DNA from: Myoxocephalus aenaeus
Lineage: Eukaryota > Chordata > Actinopteri > Perciformes > Cottidae
DNA length: 64,000 bases
Assembly: GCA_038501785.1 (NCBI GenBank)
Contig: JBAMJR010000050.1
Location: 2,642,501 to 2,706,500 of the forward strand
Reading direction: 5' to 3'
In this document: positions 58,723-64,000 of the stretch, one piece after another
Layout: every line of letters begins with the position of its first letter
How positions within the stretch are numbered: position 1 is the first letter of the stretch
Program-made: the position numbers and the translations under genes
Notes under the pieces: generated by a model
What the model was told of the DNA's origin: nothing
The model's input: the letters and a program-made list of their open reading frames with translations, nothing else
Database searches by the model: none

Positions 58723-61689
58723 CACTGAAATATATAAAATGTCCACATATTTGCAGCTTCTCTCATATCGGTGTAAACCAACAGAAATCCACATCCCTGG
58801 AATATTAGATTGTTGACGCATGCAGGGAAATGTGTTGTTTCTGACCAATCTTATGAACAGTGGTCAGTCATCTTCCAGCACCTGCGGGGACCAACTGATT
58901 TCTGAGGCCAAAGACCAATAACACCAACCGAGCATGTCTTTTTTTTCTGGTGTGGGTGGAAATTTGAGCAACTGGACGAAACTCGTGCAGAAACGAGTAG
59001 CACATGCAATTTCACACAGTACATCACTACGGAAACAGCCTGGAGATAAAATCATGACAATCCACATGAGGAGTGTACAGTAAATGGCTGACAAGTAAGT
59101 AAATGTGCACTCTTGCCCCCAATATGAGTTTTATATTGCAAGAGAAAGTGCTGTTTCTCGGATGCATGTTGTGTAGAAGGCATATGTCGTGTACAGCTGG
59201 TGGTACTCTAGGGGGTTTGTCTCTGCCTTATGCACAGCATGCAAACAGACAAACAAGGCAGCTCAATACAAACGAGGCAGCTGCAGATTCACCTCCGTGC
59301 ACAAGACCATAGTAGGCTCACAGCTCACAGATATCATGGTTGTCTCATCCATTTTCCTTTCGCGGACATGTCGGCGGTATCAGCAGGTGTCAGTTTTTTT
59401 GGGGGGGATTCCAGATAGATAGGCCTGAGTGATGGGTGGAGTATGAGCATTTATGAATATATATTGAAAGATGATCACAATTATAACATCACATCATTGT
59501 GCTCTTAAACCGGGCCTGTGTGGCGGGATTTAAAGATTAGCCAATGTCAATTTGAATATTTGCAGGAAAAACAGGTAATTTTAATGATTTCTGGTTGTGA
59601 GGAGCTCCACACTCCTCATCCAGCACTCTGCGTGACATTTTCCCAGGCCCCTTCCATATTATAATGTCACAAGACAGATTTCCTAATATAAGCTAATATA
59701 AACATTGGGAGGACATTTTTGGCAGCATTAGCCTTTGATTGAATGCCATTTAAACCTCTGAGTCAGAGTGGTGAATCAGAGGGGTAGGACTTGGCAATCT
59801 GGTAAAAGAGAAAATTCCCTTTGAGGACGGGTGTTTCATTTATACTTCTTTAGCAAGGCACAGAGCAGCAGCACTCCGCAAACACACACACTTTAAAATG
59901 CACATTAACACACGTGTGCACACTAAAGTAGTGTTTACTAACGGCTTAGTGTGGCCAAACACATTGCGTTCTCATTGCCAGCTCATCATTACATCATATT
60001 GGTGAAGTTCCTGACTTCATTCCAGCTTAGTAGCAATGTTTGACAGAATGCTGGTGTATTCCTATTTGGGAGGTGTGTGTGTTTTCAGTTTTCCTCCATT
60101 TTACTTTGGTTTCCAGAACAGTTTCCAACTGAGTCTGATGTTTTGAAATGCTTCACGCGGCGCCAGAGAAATATAAAATGCTAAAGAGCTTTAATAGATA
60201 GAAAATATGTAAAGCAGACAGTGTAAATGGAATAAAACCACAAAGTATGCATGTACACGTACAGTAGGGTTGAGATGTCAATTTAAAGGCACTGTTTATC
60301 TTTATGTCTTTTACAGTTTTTTTCATTTTACATTCCTCCCAGTTCGTGGTTGGCTCTATCAAGACAATGGAGTCGGGGTGAAAAGTAATCAGCACATTTG
60401 TCTTATGCTTCAGATTTTCTCTCTGTGCTATGACTCAGGCCTCTTTCTAATCTCCTGCAAAGCTGCTTTGGATCTTGAGCTGCTTTTGTTTGTTTTCGCA
60501 TAACCGGCAGAATGGCTTCGCTGCTTTATTTGAAGTCACATATACTTCATCCTGTGCTTTGTATTGCGAGTTCCTCAGTGACAGAAGCATGGGTATGGGC
60601 TTAGCACTTTTAAACAGCTCATCTATAAACATGGAGCAAAAATATATAATTCCATTTGACATGGCAATATTTCTCGACAACACAAAATTCCAATATTAAT
60701 TTGCATGCCGTGCCTGCATGTTGCCCACACATGAGTTATGAGCAGGTTGACATTGTTAAGTAGAAACTGAATAGATCAACAGGAAACTGATGTAACCATT
60801 TGGACCGAAGTGAATGTTCATGTCTTCTATCTGTGAGCTCTCCACACAGTGTGACAATGAACATGACTTACAGTGTGCAGAGACTCACTGCCTGTGGCAG
60901 TTTACACCCACAGCCAACTAAACTTAGTACCAAACTGGTGCCTCAGTGATGTTTTGTATGAAATAATTTTCTGGAAGGTTGAGCTGCATATAAACTTTGA
61001 GATTATACATACAGCACAGTGTGGAAGTAAACTAATTTAATCCTCTCTTAATTTCACCGTTGCATGGGCTAAGCTGTCAAAGTTAGCCCTCAACATTATG
61101 TTTGTCTTTCCCTCATTTCCAACTGCCACATCATGTTCTGCATTTAACACCAAGGTGTTTCTGAGAGCAACTCAGGGAAAACCTGCACATAACAAGCAGA
61201 AACTGGCTGACAAATGTGATAATTGGTAAATAGTCTGACTTTGGGGCAACTGGCTATGTTCCCCTTTGAATCAATAATGCACACCCAAAATTGAAACTCA
61301 CTCAGCCTGAACTGGAGAATGAGTTTGCAATCTAATGTCAGTTGAGTATAAAGATGCATTCCAGTGGCTCAAAAGCTATATGAAGGTGAAATTGGTGAAA
61401 ACTCCTCTCTTGGTGCTGATCGTATCCAACTCATTGTATGTGTGGAGAGGCTTCATGATGAATACACACAGCAATAACCACAGGAAATCAAATTGCCACT
61501 TTATGTAGCTGTTTGGTGCCCATATTCAGTTCACACTGCAAGTAATACGAACAACTTCACAGGTGCATGTGATACTTTAAAACTAACTTTTTGTGACCAT
61601 TTGTTTACTTCCACTATTACATAAATGCTTAACTTAAATGATGGACGACGAAGTGCATTACTCCAGAGTTGCATAAACAGATATTTCAG
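58231..61689. other. Non-coding, no recognised elements
   Basis: Unique-looking AT-rich DNA with one TA microsatellite. Confidence 0.55.
58692..58720 (+). repeat. (TA)n microsatellite
   Basis: Uninterrupted TA run. Confidence 0.95.
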
Positions 61690-61855
61690 TGGTTAGGGTT
61701 AGGGGGGTTAACCCTACCCAGGTAGCCAAAATGACCTGGCCCAGATCCGGCTTAAGCTCGGCACGCCGGAAGAAACACGTCGGCCCGGGTCCGGCTGCCG
61801 ACTCTGCTTGGGTCCAGTTGCCGACTCGGGTCGGGTCCGGTTGAATTAATTATTA
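61690..61855 (+). repeat. GC-rich stretch with repeated GGGTCCGG words
   Basis: GGGTCCGGCTGCCGACTC, GGGTCCAGTTGCCGACTC and GGGTCGGGTCCGG are imperfect tandem copies inside AT-rich DNA, probably part of an unrecognised DNA element. Confidence 0.4.
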
Positions 61856-62278
61856 TTATTATATAACAATACAATAAAATAAGACACGTAGACCAAAATG
61901 TTACAGTAAATTTGTATTAACTGAATGCACACAAATATTATAAAAAATTAAATAAAAAAAAATAGAACTCTAACTGAACACAAAAAGACTACCGTCACTC
62001 CGGCATCATGGCTTGACATCCAAAAATAAAAAATCCGGAGGTTGCAGCCTGGTAGAAACAGAGACAAAAAAGAGTTGTGAGATCTTACAAAACATAAATG
62101 GTAAATCTATCAATAGTATTGCAAACCGTTCTCACTCCTTATGTATTGAATATCGTGTCTATATATAATGTAATAATATCTGACACCGTCCACGTCTGCT
62201 AGATCGTAACTATACATTTTGATTTCAGGAGATAAAACATTGCAATACAATTTTGCCACGTGTCCATTACATTAACGT

Positions 62279-62539
62279 AGGGTGACCAGACGTCCTCTTT
62301 TTCCCGGACATGTCCTCTTTTCGAGACCTAAAAAAAGCGTCCGGCAGGGATTCCAAAAACGTCCGGGATTTTGCTACGTCGGGGAAAATAGTTATTACCC
62401 CCTTACAAGTTTTGGAAATGGTACATCCGGGATTTTGCTACGTCCGGGAAAATAGTTATTACCCCCTTACAAGTTTTGGAAATGGTATCTGACTGTAGAG
62501 AGAACTGTCATTGGTCGACCGATCTCAACGTAAACTGCT

Positions 62540-62543
<4 letters not shown>
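62279..62543 (+). mobile_element. Truncated second copy of the hAT-like MITE
   Basis: It begins TAGGGTGACCAGACGTCCTC and matches, inverted, 48340-48564 (AAAGAGGACATGTCCGGG, GGTCGACCAATGACAG and more). It stops at an AT microsatellite without the far terminus. A 64-bp unit is tandemly duplicated inside (62360-62423 and 62424-62487). Confidence 0.8.
62360..62487 (+). repeat. 64-bp tandem duplication in the MITE copy
   Basis: Two units, each with TCCGGGATTTTGCTACGTC and ending TTTTGGAAATGGTA, are about 96% identical. The other MITE copy (48198-48564) has a single unit. Confidence 0.88.

Positions 62544-62588
<45 letters not shown>
62544..62588 (+). repeat. (AT)n microsatellite truncating the MITE copy
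   Basis: An AT run begins exactly where similarity to the MITE at 48198-48564 ends. Confidence 0.95.
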
Positions 62589-62590
<2 letters not shown>

Positions 62591-64000
62591 CACTGCTTTT
62601 GTGAACCTAAGACCTTTGGTAAAACAATTTCTAGCACCAAAACAGTTTGTCCACATGAGTAAAGCTATGTTTTCACAAGAGATATGACGAATTTCAAAAA
62701 TCAAGTGTCACTTTTTCAGCTTTAGTGCCATATTATCACTTTACACTTGTGTCTTATGTCAATGTTGCCTCATTATATAGAGAGCTGAGATTGTTCTGCA
62801 ATTTTTGATGTAAAACACATGGGTATATATTATATGCAAGTGACTTTAAAAAGGTGACTTTAAGAAATTATGTAAAGTCGAGAAAATGACCCCCGACTCC
62901 AGAGGGTTAAAAGGAGCGACGGGTAGGTGTGCAGACTCACCTAAAAAGGCGGGGAAGGTTCTTGGTGTATCCATAACACCCCTTCTCAGGTCTGCTCCCC
63001 TTCTCTTGACTTTTCCTACCCTAAATACTAAACCAGACCCCCAGATTATGGAACTCCCTTGCTTGGGTCAGTGACTCACTCTTAACCCAGAGGGTGTAAT
63101 CATTTGCCATTTTATGACAGAGAACCATGGCCTCTGACTTGTAGGTACTCACTAAAACCGATGGTCTCCACGAGCGCAGGTCTGTTCAGGAGTCTTACAC
63201 GGTGGCCACAGATCTGATGATATGACCACAAAGTCGATCATAGAACTCTGATTCCTTCTCCGCCAGAGAGGTGACATTACACGTCCCTCGAGCTAATCTG
63301 CGATCCCAGCATTCTGTTGTGTTTGAGTACTTGAGTCAACTTTTCAGTGCCACAAAAGTTTGAAACAACAACTAGTTTCAATAAGGTTGTGGGGACATGG
63401 TCTGCAGTGATAAATCCTTAAAGCTTCATTTATATTCCTGTAATCTGTGATATATGATGTTACCCAGATAATACCAGTTCTGTCTGAGCTGCACATTGTT
63501 TTCATAAGCACACAAGTTTTGTCTAATATTTGTGGTATTAGTTCTAAGAAACCAAATTAAGCAGAAAATCCCCCAAGATTTTATTGCTGCCACCTGTTCG
63601 TTTGATTTCAAGCTCTGTGCAGCAGCTCCAGGCTTTATATTTAACATTACAAACTCATGTTCATTCTTAGTTTTATTTATATATACACACACACACACGA
63701 GTAAGAAAATATTTGGAAACTCTAATTGGACTCCCAATTAAAGGAATATATTAATTCATATCAGTAACCTAGCTTGAGCCTTCTAATACGCTCTGTTTTC
63801 CGAGACGGTGTCCTTCACTTAGTTTGACTATACCAATGTCATCATTAATAATACACTGATTGAGTCATCCCATGAATCATCTCTTCATAAATGTTTGATG
63901 CAGACTTTTTAGCAGCAATGGGCTTCCCCTAACCTTCCCCTTCTTTGCAGCAAGCATCAATTACTACGGATGAATGAAATGGACATGGATGTCTCATTTA
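62589..64000. other. Non-coding; possible piggyBac-like end at 62889-62909
   Basis: GACCCCCGACTCCAGAGGG followed by TTAA reads, inverted, as TTAA-CCCTCTGGAGTCGG, a form typical of piggyBac-like termini. The partner end is uncertain (TTAACCCTACCC at 61709 is a candidate). Otherwise nothing is recognised. Confidence 0.4.

Noticed and set aside
61692..61712. Telomere-like GGTTAGGGTTAGGGG
   Set aside because: Only two imperfect TTAGGG units; no interstitial array.

Overview
This window looks like teleost (probably percomorph) chromosomal DNA. It is AT-rich, full of dinucleotide microsatellites, and carries a typical fish repeat mix: Rex3/RTE and L2/Maui-type 3' ends, a CR1/L2/Jockey-group LINE, tRNA-derived SINEs, Tc1, several hATs, solo LTRs and a DIRS-like element. 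I found no host protein-coding exon I could defend. The window reads as intergenic or deep-intronic DNA whose recognisable genes all belong to mobile elements.

Layout. 1-27.7 kb: unique-looking non-coding DNA with a Tc1 scrap (2.1-2.4 kb), SINEs (6.0, 17.5 and 27.4 kb), a decayed Zaphod-like hAT (21.9-22.4 kb) and long GT/AT microsatellites. 27,759-34,490: a complete 6.7-kb DNA transposon with perfect 8-bp target duplications and unusually long inverted repeats (about 0.77-0.91 kb). 34.5-47 kb: non-coding DNA with a hAT remnant inside LTR-like sequence (39.9-40.6 kb) and an L2 3' end (43.4-43.8 kb). 47.2-49.5 kb: a LINE reverse-transcriptase fragment split by a hAT MITE. 50-53 kb: a dispersed repeat, a Tc1 element split by a solo LTR, and a second solo LTR. 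54.2-58.3 kb: a local tandem duplication (A-B-A-B) interrupted by a GC-rich DIRS-like element and a Rex3 tail, followed by a second DIRS-like copy. 58.3-64 kb: non-coding DNA with a truncated second copy of the hAT MITE.

The highlight is the 27.8-34.5 kb element. Its + strand gene is a four-exon Merlin (IS1016/ISXO2-like DDE) transposase. This copy is dead: it has an in-frame TGA, a nested 1.6-kb hAT, and a frameshift beside a short tandem duplication. On the opposite strand, firing from a shared 176-bp divergent promoter with two TGACGT-containing 41-bp repeats, lies a second four-exon gene. Its reading frame is intact across all three GT-AG introns (each phase 1; 270 codons). It has a coiled coil, an acidic/serine then lysine-rich tract, and a C-terminal domain resembling CCDC106. 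The last 35 or so codons of this cargo gene lie inside the left inverted repeat, so the right repeat carries a second copy, and both genes run into the same polyadenylation signal held in the repeats. A Merlin transposon carrying an intact CCDC106-like passenger in a divergent architecture is the best candidate for an undescribed system here.
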